DNA of 64,000 nt from Microvirga subterranea (GTDB lineage: Bacteria; Pseudomonadota; Alphaproteobacteria; Rhizobiales; Beijerinckiaceae): positions 124,001 through 188,000 of the forward strand of contig NZ_QQBB01000006.1 in the NCBI RefSeq assembly GCF_003350535.1. Direction: 5' to 3'. This document shows, in pieces, positions 16,976-26,013 of this stretch. The notes under the pieces were generated by a model. That model was given only the letters and a program-made list of their open reading frames with translations, ran no database searches and was not told the origin of the DNA. The position numbers and the translations under genes were made by a program. Within the stretch, counting starts at the first letter, position 1, and each line of letters starts with the position of its first letter.

Positions 16976-17290
16976 CGATCCAAGCTCAATGTGAGGCAGC
17001 GGCACAAGGGGCCGAAAGCCACTCCGGCAGGACGGCCGGCTGCATTCGCGGGCTGCCGTCCCGATCCATGGCTTTTCCGGTCCAGCGTATCGTCGCGACC
17101 GGCTTGCTTCCCAAATGGTTGCCGGCAGGCCTCTTGACAAGGCAAAGGCGCGTAAATGCGGCAGAATTCAATGAATTTGCGACACCCCGCCGCGGCCAAG
17201 CTTTCCGAGAACTGCAACAGCGAAGCTGAAACATTCTCCGTTTCTGGAAGTAAACTTCGATCGTGTTCACATCTGAATCCGGAGATTGCC
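16976..17290. other. Divergent intergenic region
   Basis: These 315 bases lie between the GcrA-like gene (minus) and a secreted-protein gene (plus). Open frames cross it but none has family character. I see a TTGACA at 17134-17139 but no convincing -10 at the right distance, and no hairpin. Confidence 0.4.
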
Positions 17291-17644
17291 ATGCAGCTCG
17301 GATCCTCATGCGGTCTGTTGCTCGCCGCCTGCCTTTCGGTCGGACCGGTCACCGGTGCTGCGGCGCAGGTCGCGCCACCTTCAGGGTCAAAGGCCTCGCC
17401 CAGCGTCGATACGGGTGCGGCCGGTACGGAGAAGTTCCCCGTCCGCGAACAATCGGAGCCCGGCGCGACCGGAGCAGTCGGCTCGCCTGCGGTCAATCCG
17501 CCCGGCAACCCGCCGGGCACGATCAAGCCGTCGCCGGATGCGGCCGTGCGGTCGGGCGCGAGCGGAAACAGCCCTTGCTTCCCGGGGCAGAGCGGTCAAA
17601 GGGCCGGTAACACCAATCCGTCCGGTGCACCCAGCCGGTGCTGA
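17291..17644 (+). CDS. Secreted Pro/Gly-rich hypothetical protein
   Basis: From the ATG at 17291 (GGAGATT upstream) the protein has 117 residues: a signal peptide (MQLGSSCGLLLAACLSVGPV, cleavage likely after GAAAQ) and a low-complexity mature part rich in Pro, Gly, Ser and Ala with two Cys near the end. The frame is open further upstream to 17156, but the signal peptide argues for the internal start. No family recognised; likely periplasmic or cell-surface. Confidence 0.6.
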   Translation: MQLGSSCGLLLAACLSVGPVTGAAAQVAPPSGSKASPSVDTGAAGTEKFPVREQSEPGATGAVGSPAVNPPGNPPGTIKPSPDAAVRSGASGNSPCFPGQSGQRAGNTNPSGAPSRC

Positions 17645-17715
17645 CAGGTTGGTCGGGAGGGCGTTCGAAGTGCTTTCCCTACCGTTTCTGGGGCGCCACC
17701 GGGAGGCCGTGGATC

Positions 17716-19755
17716 TCAGAGGTGGAAGTCGCTCTTGGACAGGACCGAGATGCCGGCGACCTTCACCTGGAAGTCGGCGATGCCGTCGCCGTTCGTGTCG
17801 CCTTCCAGGAGCCCGGACGAAAACCGCAGCTGGCCTGCATGTCCGCCGAAGGCAGCCTTGCCGATGAACGTGAAGGCCTGGTTGCCGCCGACGGTCGTCT
17901 TGGCATCGATGGGCCGCAGGTCGATCTTGTCCTCGCCCCGGTGGAAATCCTTGATCACGTCGATTTCACTCCCGCGGGAATCGCCGGCGGACTTAAACAC
18001 GAAGCGATCGCTTCCGCCCCGTCCCGTGAGGACATCCCGCCCGGCTTGTCCGTAGAGCACGTCGTCCCCGAACCCGCCGTCCAGCGTATCGTTGCCGCTC
18101 CGCCCGTAGAGCGTGTCGTTCCCGTCGCCGCCGCGGATCACGTTGGCGGCGTTGTTGCCGCGTAAGGAATCCGCCCAGGCGCTGCCGATGAGATTTTCGA
18201 TGCTCACATAGATGTCGCCCTGCGCATCGCCCCGGTTGGCGGAGCGGCTGAGGAGATCCGCCACGACAGAAGCACCTGCCCCCGAATAGCTCGCGTAGTC
18301 GGACCCGACCCCGCCGTCGAGACGATCCGCCCCAGCTGCCCCATGAAGGATGTCGTTGCCGGCATAGCCCAGAAGCTTGTCGTTGCCTGCATCGCCGTAG
18401 AGCCGGTCCGCGGACGTCCCCCCCTTCCTGACGATACCCTGCGGGGACGGCTCCGCCACGGATGTTATGGGCGTTGTGGTGACGGAGGGAGACAGGGGAG
18501 CCGACGTGCTGCCCGACAGTTCGGAGACGGAGTAGGTCCTGTCCACGAACTGGAGCCATTCGGCATTCCAGATCACGTCTTTTCCGTCCGGCGAGCCGGA
18601 GCGCAGGTCCGTCACCTGGATCGAACCGTCCGCCAGCTTGACCACGTCGTATTGCGAGCGCTGGCCGCCGTAGAGCACGGTATCGCTTCCGGTGCCGCCA
18701 TCGAGCACGTCGTCGCCCGCGCCGCCGGTCAAGCTGTCGGCTCCGGCATTGCCCTTGAGGAGGTTGGCGGCCTGGTTGCCGACGATCGCATCATTGCCGG
18801 CGCCGCCGACGGCGTTCTCGATCAGGGAGCGGAGGTCCCCCTTGTAGAGCAGGGCGTTGGCGATGTTACCGGCCGCGATCTCCGAGCCGTTGTAGTGAAG
18901 CCGGGCGAGTTGGACCGTCGACGTCACCGTCCAGCTTCCGGGCTGAAGATTGACGCTCAATCCCGTGGTGTATTGCGAGAAGTCGTACGTGTCCGTGCCG
19001 CCGCCGTCCCACAGGGTCATGAAGATGCGGTTGCCGCCCGGGGCACCTTGGCCTGCACCGTTGATGGCCATCTCGCCCGTTGTCGGGCTCCACGAATAGG
19101 TCGTGTTGCCGCTGTTGGTCGAGAAGTTGGCGCCGTACATGTGCTGGATGCCGGCGATGTCGTACATCATCAGCGACTGCGCGTAGCCCCACGCCTCGTT
19201 CGTGTAGCCCGTCGAGGTCGAGGCGCCGACATAGGAGCGATAGCTCATGATCGTGTACTCCATCGAGTCACGATTCACGGGCATGACATAGGCTTCGTGG
19301 GCATGTTCCAGCCCGAGCGCATGCCCGATCTCATGGATGAACGTGGCGGCGGCGTAGTTGCCGAGCCGCGGGTCGTCGTAGGCGCCGCTGGAGTTGTTGA
19401 ACCAAGCGTCCCCGCCTGAGGCATTGGTCGAGGGGAAATAGGCCCAGGCTGTGCTCGGCTTGTCCGACATGCCGAAGCGCAGGTCCGCATGCTGGGCCGA
19501 GGTCTCGGCGATCTCGGTGAAGCCGAGATTGGCGACCGAGGCATACATCTTCAGGGCCGCCCGTGCCATCGCCTGCTGCGTCGGATTGAGCGCTTCGAAC
19601 CCGCTCGTCGGCTCGCCTCCGCCATAGCCGCTGCCGTAATAGGAAGGGCTCGTCGGAAAGCTGTAGGTGAAACTGGCGACCGCCCACTTGGTATCGCCGA
19701 GCACGCCGTCGATATAGGCGTCGCCTGTCGGGTTATAAGTCACAACAGCAGGCAT
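17716..19755 (-). CDS. Serralysin-like RTX metalloprotease
   Basis: The 679-residue protein has a zinc protease domain (about residues 1-260) with the metzincin motif HEIGHALGLEH (His141, His145, His151, catalytic Glu142) and the Met-turn TIMSYRSY at Met170. A long C-terminal part carries RTX calcium-binding nonapeptides in at least three blocks (such as GGAGNDAIVGNQAANLLKG, GDAGNDKLLGYAGNDILHG and GGDGNDTLYG). There is no N-terminal signal, as expected for type I secretion through a C-terminal signal; the end FHL resembles such signals. No type I secretion genes are near, so the exporter must be elsewhere. Likely an extracellular protease. Confidence 0.93.
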   Translation of the reverse strand: MPAVVTYNPTGDAYIDGVLGDTKWAVASFTYSFPTSPSYYGSGYGGGEPTSGFEALNPTQQAMARAALKMYASVANLGFTEIAETSAQHADLRFGMSDKPSTAWAYFPSTNASGGDAWFNNSSGAYDDPRLGNYAAATFIHEIGHALGLEHAHEAYVMPVNRDSMEYTIMSYRSYVGASTSTGYTNEAWGYAQSLMMYDIAGIQHMYGANFSTNSGNTTYSWSPTTGEMAINGAGQGAPGGNRIFMTLWDGGGTDTYDFSQYTTGLSVNLQPGSWTVTSTVQLARLHYNGSEIAAGNIANALLYKGDLRSLIENAVGGAGNDAIVGNQAANLLKGNAGADSLTGGAGDDVLDGGTGSDTVLYGGQRSQYDVVKLADGSIQVTDLRSGSPDGKDVIWNAEWLQFVDRTYSVSELSGSTSAPLSPSVTTTPITSVAEPSPQGIVRKGGTSADRLYGDAGNDKLLGYAGNDILHGAAGADRLDGGVGSDYASYSGAGASVVADLLSRSANRGDAQGDIYVSIENLIGSAWADSLRGNNAANVIRGGDGNDTLYGRSGNDTLDGGFGDDVLYGQAGRDVLTGRGGSDRFVFKSAGDSRGSEIDVIKDFHRGEDKIDLRPIDAKTTVGGNQAFTFIGKAAFGGHAGQLRFSSGLLEGDTNGDGIADFQVKVAGISVLSKSDFHL

Positions 19756-20122
19756 AGGATCTGTCCAGTGTGTTGCTTGGTCGAACTAACAGGCAAGCAA
19801 ATCCGTCCCGATTCGGATGAGAACCGGATATTCAGCTCTGCTGTGTTGAGATCGGCGGATCAGATGACGTATATACTGTTACAGTAAAACATGCTTCAGC
19901 ATATATTCTCAGTGTGGGGCGGGCGCGGTGTAGAATTCATTAACAAAGACACCTAGAATCACGTCGCTATACTTGTATTACGTTGGGTCAGGATCGCGTT
20001 CTGACAAAAGGTCGCAAAGGAAGAAAAGTTCTGGGTCCTGCCGCTAAGGCTATTGCTCCTTGCCCGACGAATGCTTTCCGGGTGACGCATTCGTCAGGCG
20101 AGGATGAGATCTCAACCTTGTC
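19756..20122. other. Intergenic region upstream of the protease with two palindromes
   Basis: These 367 bases contain no convincing gene. About 120-150 bases upstream of the protease start are two palindromes: TACTGTTACAGTA (19874-19886) and ATGCTTCAGCAT (19891-19902). The stretch 19850-19980 is much more AT-rich than its surroundings and probably holds the protease promoter. The left-over part up to 20122 precedes the 3' end of the GGDEF-EAL gene and shows no clear terminator. Confidence 0.45.
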
Positions 20123-23104
20123 TCATGCTGTCGCCTTGGCGGGCGTTGCAATGGGGTCCCAGGTGGCGATGAGGCCGGGAATCTTGGTTCTGGGGATCGC
20201 GCGCCCGAACAGATGGCCTTGGCCAAGGTCGCAGCCCTGCGCACGCAGATAGGCCGCCTGGATCTCCGTCTCGATCCCTTCCGCAACGGTCGTGAGCCCG
20301 AGGGCGCGGCCGAGATTGAGGACGGCTTGAAGGATGGCCGTGTCGTCCGGATCGTCGGCCAGGTCCTGGACGAACGAGCGGTCGATCTTGATGACGTCGA
20401 CCGGAAACTGCTTCAGGTGGGAAAGGGACGCATAGCCCGTTCCGAAATCATCGAGCGAGATCCTCACGCCCTCAAGGCTCAAGGTGCGGAGGGCGCGTTC
20501 CACGTGTTCGGCTCCGCGGCCGAGAAACACGGTTTCGGTGACCTCGAGTTCGAGATGGTGGGTCGGGATGCCGGCCGTCCGCAGCCGCTCGAGGATTCCC
20601 TCGGCGAAGTTGTTGCCGCGGAACTCGGCGGCCGATGCGTTGATCGCCACGTGGCCGACCCGGTGACCGGCGTCCAGCCATCGGCGCAGGTCGTCGAAGA
20701 CAAGCTCGTGCATCTGCTGGCCGATCGCGACCGCGAGCTGCGGGTCGTCGAATGCGGCCTTGATCGTGGCCGGCGTCTCGATCCGCCCCTCCGGATTGCG
20801 CCACCGCAGAAGCGCCTCGAACCCGGCAAGCTCGCCCGAATCCATATGCACCTTGGGCTGGTAGAACGGTTCGATGCGCCGTTCCTTGATGGCCCCCCGC
20901 GCGTTGCTGCGCATCTGAACCCGCCGCTCGGCGCCCGCGCGCATCGACGGCCGGAACACCATCATCCTGCCGCGACCTGCAGCCTTGGCCGTGTAGAGCG
21001 CCACGTCCGCCTGCTTGTGAAGGTCCGTGGCCTCCTTCGCGTGATCGGGCCAGATGCTCGCGCCGATGCTGGCGCGGCAGTCGATCGCACGTCCCGCATA
21101 GGAGAAGGGCTCCTGAAGCTGCTCGAGGACGGGCCTGATGATCGTCCAGAGCTCCTGCTCGGATTCGATGTCCGGCAGGATGATGGCGAATTCGTCGCCG
21201 CCGTTGCGCGCGACCATGTCGGTGCTGCGCAATGCCGTCGTGAGCCGTCGGGCGGTCACCTGCAGGAGGGCGTCTCCCGCGTCATGGCCGAGGCTGTCGT
21301 TAATCTCCTTCAGATGGTCTACGTCTAGGAGCAGCAGCCCGACCTTCCGGCCCGCTTCGCCCGACCGTCTGAGTGCGTGTTCCAGCCTCTCCTGGAAGAG
21401 AACACGGTTCGGCGCGCCGGTGAGGGAGTCGTGATGCGCCACCCAGCGCAGCCGCTCTTCCGTCTGCCTCTGCTGCGTGATGTCGCTGATGAAGCCCTCG
21501 AGAAAGGACGGCGCTCCGGCGGCGTCGTAGATGCACTGGCCGCGCTCCATCACCCAGCGCGTTTCGCCCGAGCGCGTGATGATGCGATAGATCTCCGAGA
21601 ACGGGCGCCGCTCCTCGACGGCGTCCCGGGTCGACCGGTCGAGCTGATCGAGATCGTCCGGGTGCACGATGTCGGCCCAGCCGAACTTGTTCTCCATGAA
21701 CTCCGCGGCCGTGTAGCCCGTCAGAGCCTCGGCCCCCTCGCTCATGAAGCTGAAGGGCCAGGGTGCCGTGAGCGCGCATCTGTAGACGAGACCCGGCAGG
21801 TTATCGATCAGGGTTGCAAGCTGGCGCCGGCTCTCGCGCAGCTCCAGTTCGGCCGCACGGTGCTCGGTCATGTCTCGGGAGACGCCGATGACGCCGATGA
21901 TGTCGCCATCCTGCCGCCACGGCACTTTCACCATCTGAAAGGTGCGGATCTCGCCGTCGACGGAGATCTGCTCATCGACCGTAGAGACAGCGCCGGTCGC
22001 AATGACGTGTTGATCGGCCGCATGAAACTCCTCGGCGGCATCCTGCGGAAAATGATCGTGGACACGCATTCCCTCCAGGGAACCGTAGATTTCCTTCAGC
22101 CGCCGGTTGGTGAGGACGAAGCGTCCTTCCCCGTCCTTGACGAAGACGAGATCCTGCACGCTGTCGATGGCGACCTGGAACAGGTTTCGACCCTCACGGA
22201 CCTCGTTTTCAGCGGCCTTGCGGTCGTCGATGTCCTCGGCCACGGCGATCATCGAAATCACCTTGCCGGCTTCGTCCCGGACAAAGGAGACGTTCACGGC
22301 GACCCAGACCACCGATCCGTCCGGACGCATGAAGCGCTTCTCGATCTGGAACGGCTCGCCGGTCCGAATGTGCTTCTCCAGCAGGGGGGAGTTCCAGGCC
22401 GCGTCCTCGGGATGCGTCTCGGCCAGAAAGGGAAGCCGCGCGATCTCGTCCTTCGAGCGGCCGACAAGCTCGCACCAGCGCTGGTTGACCATCAGCACCC
22501 GGCCGTCGAGGCCGCGATGGATGATGCCCACCATCGTCTGTCCGAAGACGGTTGCGAGCTGCCGCTCCTGCTCGCGCAGGGCATCGGCCGCCGCGATGCG
22601 CTCGTTGATGTTGCGGAAGAACACGGACAGGCCACTGTCGACCGGCACGGCATGCACCTCGAACCAGCTCGCCAGCGGGGCATAATAGGCCTCGAAGCGT
22701 TGCGTCGTGCGCTCGCTCATCGCGCGCCGGTAATGGTCTTCGAAGGTCGAACCGGCGAGATCAGGCAGGGCGTCCCAGAGGCTCGCACCGATCAGTGCCG
22801 CTCCAGCCTTGAGTTCGCTGATGGCGCGTGTGTTCAGGAAGGCGAGCCGCCACTGACGATCGAGGACGAAGACGCAGTCCGTCGTTCCCTCCATGAATGT
22901 CTTCAGATCGTGGGAGAGGTGATGCGGCGGCCGCTTCTGATCGCCGAGGGGGCTCTGCCGCGCCGGCACGGCGGCCGCGACGCGGCTCGTGAGCGCAGGC
23001 GTCCGGCTCTGGAGCCGGGGCTCGGCCGGAGCAGGTTGCTTGTGTGACCGCCGGAGCTGCCTAGCCCGCCAGGCACGGCCGGAAGAAGTCGCCATTGTTC
23101 TCAT
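20123..23104 (-). CDS. PAS-GGDEF-EAL cyclic-di-GMP signalling protein
   Basis: The 993-residue protein has a basic N-terminus, four PAS-like sensor domains (about residues 70-550, with PAS/PAC junctions such as VAEDIDDRKAAENE and GVSRDMTEHRAA), a GGDEF domain (about 555-720) and an EAL domain (about 740-985). The cyclase motif is intact (NGGDEF), with an inhibitory RSTD site five residues before it. The phosphodiesterase side keeps GFEALLRW, the DDFGTGYASLSHLK loop and KIDRSFV. Both c-di-GMP synthesis and breakdown are therefore possible. No transmembrane segment is visible, so sensing is probably cytosolic. It stands alone. Confidence 0.93.
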   Translation of the reverse strand: MRTMATSSGRAWRARQLRRSHKQPAPAEPRLQSRTPALTSRVAAAVPARQSPLGDQKRPPHHLSHDLKTFMEGTTDCVFVLDRQWRLAFLNTRAISELKAGAALIGASLWDALPDLAGSTFEDHYRRAMSERTTQRFEAYYAPLASWFEVHAVPVDSGLSVFFRNINERIAAADALREQERQLATVFGQTMVGIIHRGLDGRVLMVNQRWCELVGRSKDEIARLPFLAETHPEDAAWNSPLLEKHIRTGEPFQIEKRFMRPDGSVVWVAVNVSFVRDEAGKVISMIAVAEDIDDRKAAENEVREGRNLFQVAIDSVQDLVFVKDGEGRFVLTNRRLKEIYGSLEGMRVHDHFPQDAAEEFHAADQHVIATGAVSTVDEQISVDGEIRTFQMVKVPWRQDGDIIGVIGVSRDMTEHRAAELELRESRRQLATLIDNLPGLVYRCALTAPWPFSFMSEGAEALTGYTAAEFMENKFGWADIVHPDDLDQLDRSTRDAVEERRPFSEIYRIITRSGETRWVMERGQCIYDAAGAPSFLEGFISDITQQRQTEERLRWVAHHDSLTGAPNRVLFQERLEHALRRSGEAGRKVGLLLLDVDHLKEINDSLGHDAGDALLQVTARRLTTALRSTDMVARNGGDEFAIILPDIESEQELWTIIRPVLEQLQEPFSYAGRAIDCRASIGASIWPDHAKEATDLHKQADVALYTAKAAGRGRMMVFRPSMRAGAERRVQMRSNARGAIKERRIEPFYQPKVHMDSGELAGFEALLRWRNPEGRIETPATIKAAFDDPQLAVAIGQQMHELVFDDLRRWLDAGHRVGHVAINASAAEFRGNNFAEGILERLRTAGIPTHHLELEVTETVFLGRGAEHVERALRTLSLEGVRISLDDFGTGYASLSHLKQFPVDVIKIDRSFVQDLADDPDDTAILQAVLNLGRALGLTTVAEGIETEIQAAYLRAQGCDLGQGHLFGRAIPRTKIPGLIATWDPIATPAKATA

Positions 23105-23411
23105 CGATGCCGCCGCAGATCACGCTAAATCGGCTCGAAGTCAGGCTTGTTGCTCATCATCTTCGCCGGAAGGTAAATACAAAACTCAGTCGAATTCGAT
23201 ATTCCTCTAAGGAAGATATAATTCAATTTGCGGTCGGGGCTGGCAATCTCCAAAGAGCCGCAAATTACTTCAAACAATAAATATGGTAACCGAGCCGGGG
23301 GCTGCCGGACTGATCGATGAATCGAGCGGCCTCGACGGCAGGCCGCATCGTGACCCTGTAGCCGTCGATAGGCCTGAGTCAGGAAGGGGCCGGCAGGCCC
23401 CTCAGGTCGGA
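23105..23411. other. AT-rich intergenic region
   Basis: These 307 bases lie between the start of the GGDEF-EAL gene and the end of a cytochrome c gene, both on the minus strand. Bases 23160-23290 are clearly more AT-rich than their surroundings and should hold the GGDEF-EAL promoter. A long open minus frame crosses it but has no protein character. No hairpin terminator stands out. Confidence 0.4.
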
Positions 23412-23903
23412 TCAGGGCATTACGACTGCGAGGTAGGGAGCCGTCGGCTTCTCGCTGGCGCCGGTGATCGCCGGCACCTGGTTCTTCACCGGTTTCAGGC
23501 TGCGCAGATACCCCGCGAGTGCCTTGGCGTCGGCGTCCGTGAGCTTGCTGTAGGATTGGTAGGGCATGACCGGAGCGAGCTGTCGGCCGTCCGGCCGGAC
23601 CCCGTTGCGGACCGCCCTGATGATGTCGGCCTCGCTCCATTGTCCCAGTCCCGTCTCGGGATCAGGGGTCAGGTTCGGCGGATAGAAGATGCCGAGGCCT
23701 GGAATCTGGAAGCCGACCTCGGAACCGCCCAGGAAGCGCTCCATGTCGGGCTTGCCGAGGAAAATGCCCGGCGTGTGGCAGCCGCCGCAATCCATGATCG
23801 ACACCAGGTACTCGCCGCGCTTGGCGGCCTCCTGCCCCCAAGCTGCACAGGTGCCAGTGAGCGCCGCAACAGCGGCGGCCAAACCGAACAGCATCTGCCT
23901 CAT
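23412..23903 (-). CDS. Secreted class I cytochrome c
   Basis: The 163-residue protein has a signal peptide (MRQMLFGLAAAVAALTGTCA) and one heme c site, CGGCH (Cys39, Cys42, His43). The NLTPDPETGLGQWSEADII and MPYQSYSKLTDADAKAL segments are typical of the cytochrome subunits that partner periplasmic alcohol/aldehyde or sugar dehydrogenases; a Met ligand is plausible in VMPYQSY. A GGAGAGG site precedes the ATG. No dehydrogenase lies next to it, so the electron donor is unknown. Confidence 0.88.
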   Translation of the reverse strand: MRQMLFGLAAAVAALTGTCAAWGQEAAKRGEYLVSIMDCGGCHTPGIFLGKPDMERFLGGSEVGFQIPGLGIFYPPNLTPDPETGLGQWSEADIIRAVRNGVRPDGRQLAPVMPYQSYSKLTDADAKALAGYLRSLKPVKNQVPAITGASEKPTAPYLAVVMP

Positions 23904-24031
23904 CGACCTCTCCGAATTGCGATGAGTTGGAGCATAGGGACGGTCCTCGGCCTGCGCCAGGAGCTAAGCCGTATTAGCATTCGGCCGGCATCCTACTTCC
24001 TTGGGGGCAGGGATGGCGGCCGGTCAGAACG

Positions 24032-24066
24032 AAAAAGGGCTCCGGCCGTGCGAGCAGCCGGAGCCC
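24032..24066 (-). terminator. Rho-independent terminator of the Gly-rich gene
   Basis: On the minus strand GGGCTCCGGC, a 10-base loop and GCCGGAGCCC form a perfect 10-bp stem followed by TTTTTCG, 20 bases after the stop. Confidence 0.9.
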
Positions 24067-24085
24067 AAAGAGCAATCAGAGGGCG

Positions 24086-24985
24086 TTAGCGGTTGGAATC
24101 GTCCTTGCCGTTCGGGCTGCCGTCCCCGCCGCCATTGCCGAAGCCGTTGTTGCCATGGCTGCCGTGGTCGCCGCGGTCGCCGCGGTCGCCCTTGTCGCCA
24201 CCATGGCCGTTGCCTTGGGAGCCGCGATCGCCCGCATCGCTGCGGCCTCGTGAGCCGCCGCCGAAGTCGCCGCCGTTCGGGCTCTCCCCGGCATTGCCGA
24301 CGCCTTTGTCATTGCCCGGATTGCCGCTGCCCGAGGACGGATTGGAGCCGCCGCCAATGCTGCCCGTGCCGCTTCCCGGCTGATCTCCGACGGTCCCGGA
24401 GCCCCCGGTGGATCCGCCGGCAGTGCCGCCGCTCGAGACACCTCCGCTCATCCCGCCTGCGACGCCGCCAGCGGCTCCGCCGGCACTTCCGGAGGTGTTG
24501 CCCGCGACCGCTCCGCCGGCCGATGCGGTTCCGCTCCCCGTGCCGGTCACGCTGCCGCCGGCCGTGGCGCCTGCTCCGCTCGAGAGGGTGCCGCCGAGGC
24601 CGCTCGGCGACGTATTGCTTCTGCCGCTGCGGGTCGCGGTGCCGGTCGCACGATTGGTGAGCCCTTCATTGCTCACGCCGAGGGTACCGAAAGCCGGGAC
24701 TGCGGAGCTGCCCGAACCTAGGATGCCCTGCGGCGCCGTGGTGGCGCGTCCGATCGAGCCGGTGACGGAAATGTCGCGGTCGTTCCGGCGCTGCGCCAGC
24801 GGGGCGACGGCGCAACGGCACACCTCCTGGCCCCTGACGATCGCCAGGCGACAGCGATGATACTGAGAAGTATCCGCGACGGCTGGAGTACACTGCTGTC
24901 CCGACCGGAAAGACTGGGCATAGGCCAAAGAAGGAGTGGCTGCAGCAGCGATCAATGCTGCCGCAATGGCATGCGAATACTTCAT
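24086..24985 (-). CDS. Secreted Gly/Ser-rich protein with collagen-like end
   Basis: The protein is 299 residues from the ATG at 24985 (GAGG seven bases before it); an ATG 12 bases upstream is in frame. A signal peptide (MKYSHAIAAALIAAAATPSL, ending AYAQ) is followed by a short Cys-containing domain with QCTPAVADTSQYHRC and EVCRCAV, then about 200 residues of Gly/Ser/Ala/Thr repeats and a final charged stretch with GDKGDRGDRGDHG, which follows the Gly-X-Y rule for a few turns. Likely a surface or extracellular structural protein. Function unknown. Confidence 0.75.
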   Translation of the reverse strand: MKYSHAIAAALIAAAATPSLAYAQSFRSGQQCTPAVADTSQYHRCRLAIVRGQEVCRCAVAPLAQRRNDRDISVTGSIGRATTAPQGILGSGSSAVPAFGTLGVSNEGLTNRATGTATRSGRSNTSPSGLGGTLSSGAGATAGGSVTGTGSGTASAGGAVAGNTSGSAGGAAGGVAGGMSGGVSSGGTAGGSTGGSGTVGDQPGSGTGSIGGGSNPSSGSGNPGNDKGVGNAGESPNGGDFGGGSRGRSDAGDRGSQGNGHGGDKGDRGDRGDHGSHGNNGFGNGGGDGSPNGKDDSNR

Positions 24986-25305
24986 GATGTGCCTCAAAAA
25001 CTACTGTTACTGCATCGTACCAATGTTCGATGCCTGCGTGAGGCAGAAATTCTCAGCGCTTACCTTTGGTTCCGGAAATACCCATCCGAACGAGGGATAA
25101 ATTTTCTAACCCTGAAGAGGTATGGAATGGAACCAAATATAAATTTATCGCAATGAAGCCGCTCGGAAGAATAGATGTATTCATGTAATCTATACTGGCA
25201 AACAGTTTGAATTGCTAAGCTGACAAGTTGTTGCAAAATACAAAAAGGCCGGACGAGCGCATCCGGCCTTCTGTGGTATATTCAGTAGTTGATACGGCTA
25301 GGGTC
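24986..25305. other. AT-rich intergenic region
   Basis: These 320 bases are strongly AT-rich for the genome, especially 25070-25250. They hold the promoter side of the Gly-rich gene and the terminator of the porin gene at 25241-25270. No small gene with a credible start site was found. Confidence 0.45.
25241..25270 (-). terminator. Rho-independent terminator of the porin gene
   Basis: On the minus strand AAGGCCGGA, an 8-base loop and TCCGGCCTT are followed by a TTT run ending in G, 36 bases past the porin stop. Confidence 0.88.
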
Positions 25306-26013
25306 TCAATTAAACTTGTAGTTTAATCCTGCCCGGAGCACGCCGAATTCGGTGTCGCGACGGTCCGTGTAGCGGGCTCCCCCGGCATAGTTGCCGCTCG
25401 TGTCGAGGTTGACGTAGAGACCCTCGACCTTTGCCGAGATGTTGTTGGTCACGCCGTACTCGACGCCGCCGCCGAGCGTCCAGCCGCCGTTGGTGCTGTT
25501 GTCGCGGTGGTAGCCCAGCACCGGATCGTAGCCGACGTTCCCGCCGACGTCGCCATAGGCGAAGCCGCCGGTACCGAAGATCAGGGCGCGGTCGAACGCG
25601 ACGCCCATGCGGGCCCGGATCGTGCCGAAGAAGCCGTCCGAATTGCCGGGGAAGTGGGTATTGCCGTACGAGGCGCCCTTGTTGCCGACGGCGGCGTATT
25701 GAAGGTCCGTCTCGGCGCCGAGGACGAACATGCCGAACTGGTAATTATAGCCGGCCTGGGCGCCGCCGACGAAGCCGCCGGTCTTGCTGCTGCCGACATA
25801 GCCGAAGGCCGGATCGTAGTAGCGGCTCGTGCCGGTGTTCCAGCCGTAGCCGAGATTGGCGCCGACATAGAAGCCGGTCCAGGTGAAGGTCGGCATAGCC
25901 TCATAGGCCGGGGCCGGGCTGTAGCGGGACGGAAGGTCCGCAGCCTGGGCGGAGGTCGTGACGAGAGCGAATGCTGCAAGTCCGGCAAGCAATCCAAGAC
26001 GAATGGTACGCAT
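25306..26013 (-). CDS. Omp25/RopB-like outer-membrane beta-barrel protein
   Basis: The 235-residue protein has a signal peptide (MRTIRLGLLAGLAAFALVTT, cleavage at AQAA-DLPSR) and the alphaproteobacterial small porin pattern: FTWTGFYVGANLGYGW at the start of the barrel, GFVGGAQAGYNYQFG, FGTIRARMGVAFDRALIFGTGGFAYG and a final strand ending in the aromatic-X pattern (LRAGLNYKFN). It forms an eight-strand barrel in the outer membrane. It stands alone and has its own terminator. Confidence 0.92.
   Translation of the reverse strand: MRTIRLGLLAGLAAFALVTTSAQAADLPSRYSPAPAYEAMPTFTWTGFYVGANLGYGWNTGTSRYYDPAFGYVGSSKTGGFVGGAQAGYNYQFGMFVLGAETDLQYAAVGNKGASYGNTHFPGNSDGFFGTIRARMGVAFDRALIFGTGGFAYGDVGGNVGYDPVLGYHRDNSTNGGWTLGGGVEYGVTNNISAKVEGLYVNLDTSGNYAGGARYTDRRDTEFGVLRAGLNYKFN

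Noticed and set aside
17116..17165. A TTGACA that could be a -35 box for the secreted-protein gene
   Set aside because: No acceptable -10 hexamer occurs 16-18 bases downstream, so I did not call a promoter.
19983..20252. An 89-codon plus frame between the protease and GGDEF-EAL genes
   Set aside because: Half of it lies opposite the EAL gene and there is no start signal or recognisable domain.
23125..23640. A 171-codon minus frame across the cytochrome c gene and AT-rich spacer
   Set aside because: It overlaps the cytochrome c gene in another phase and reads as low-quality Arg/Gly-rich sequence.
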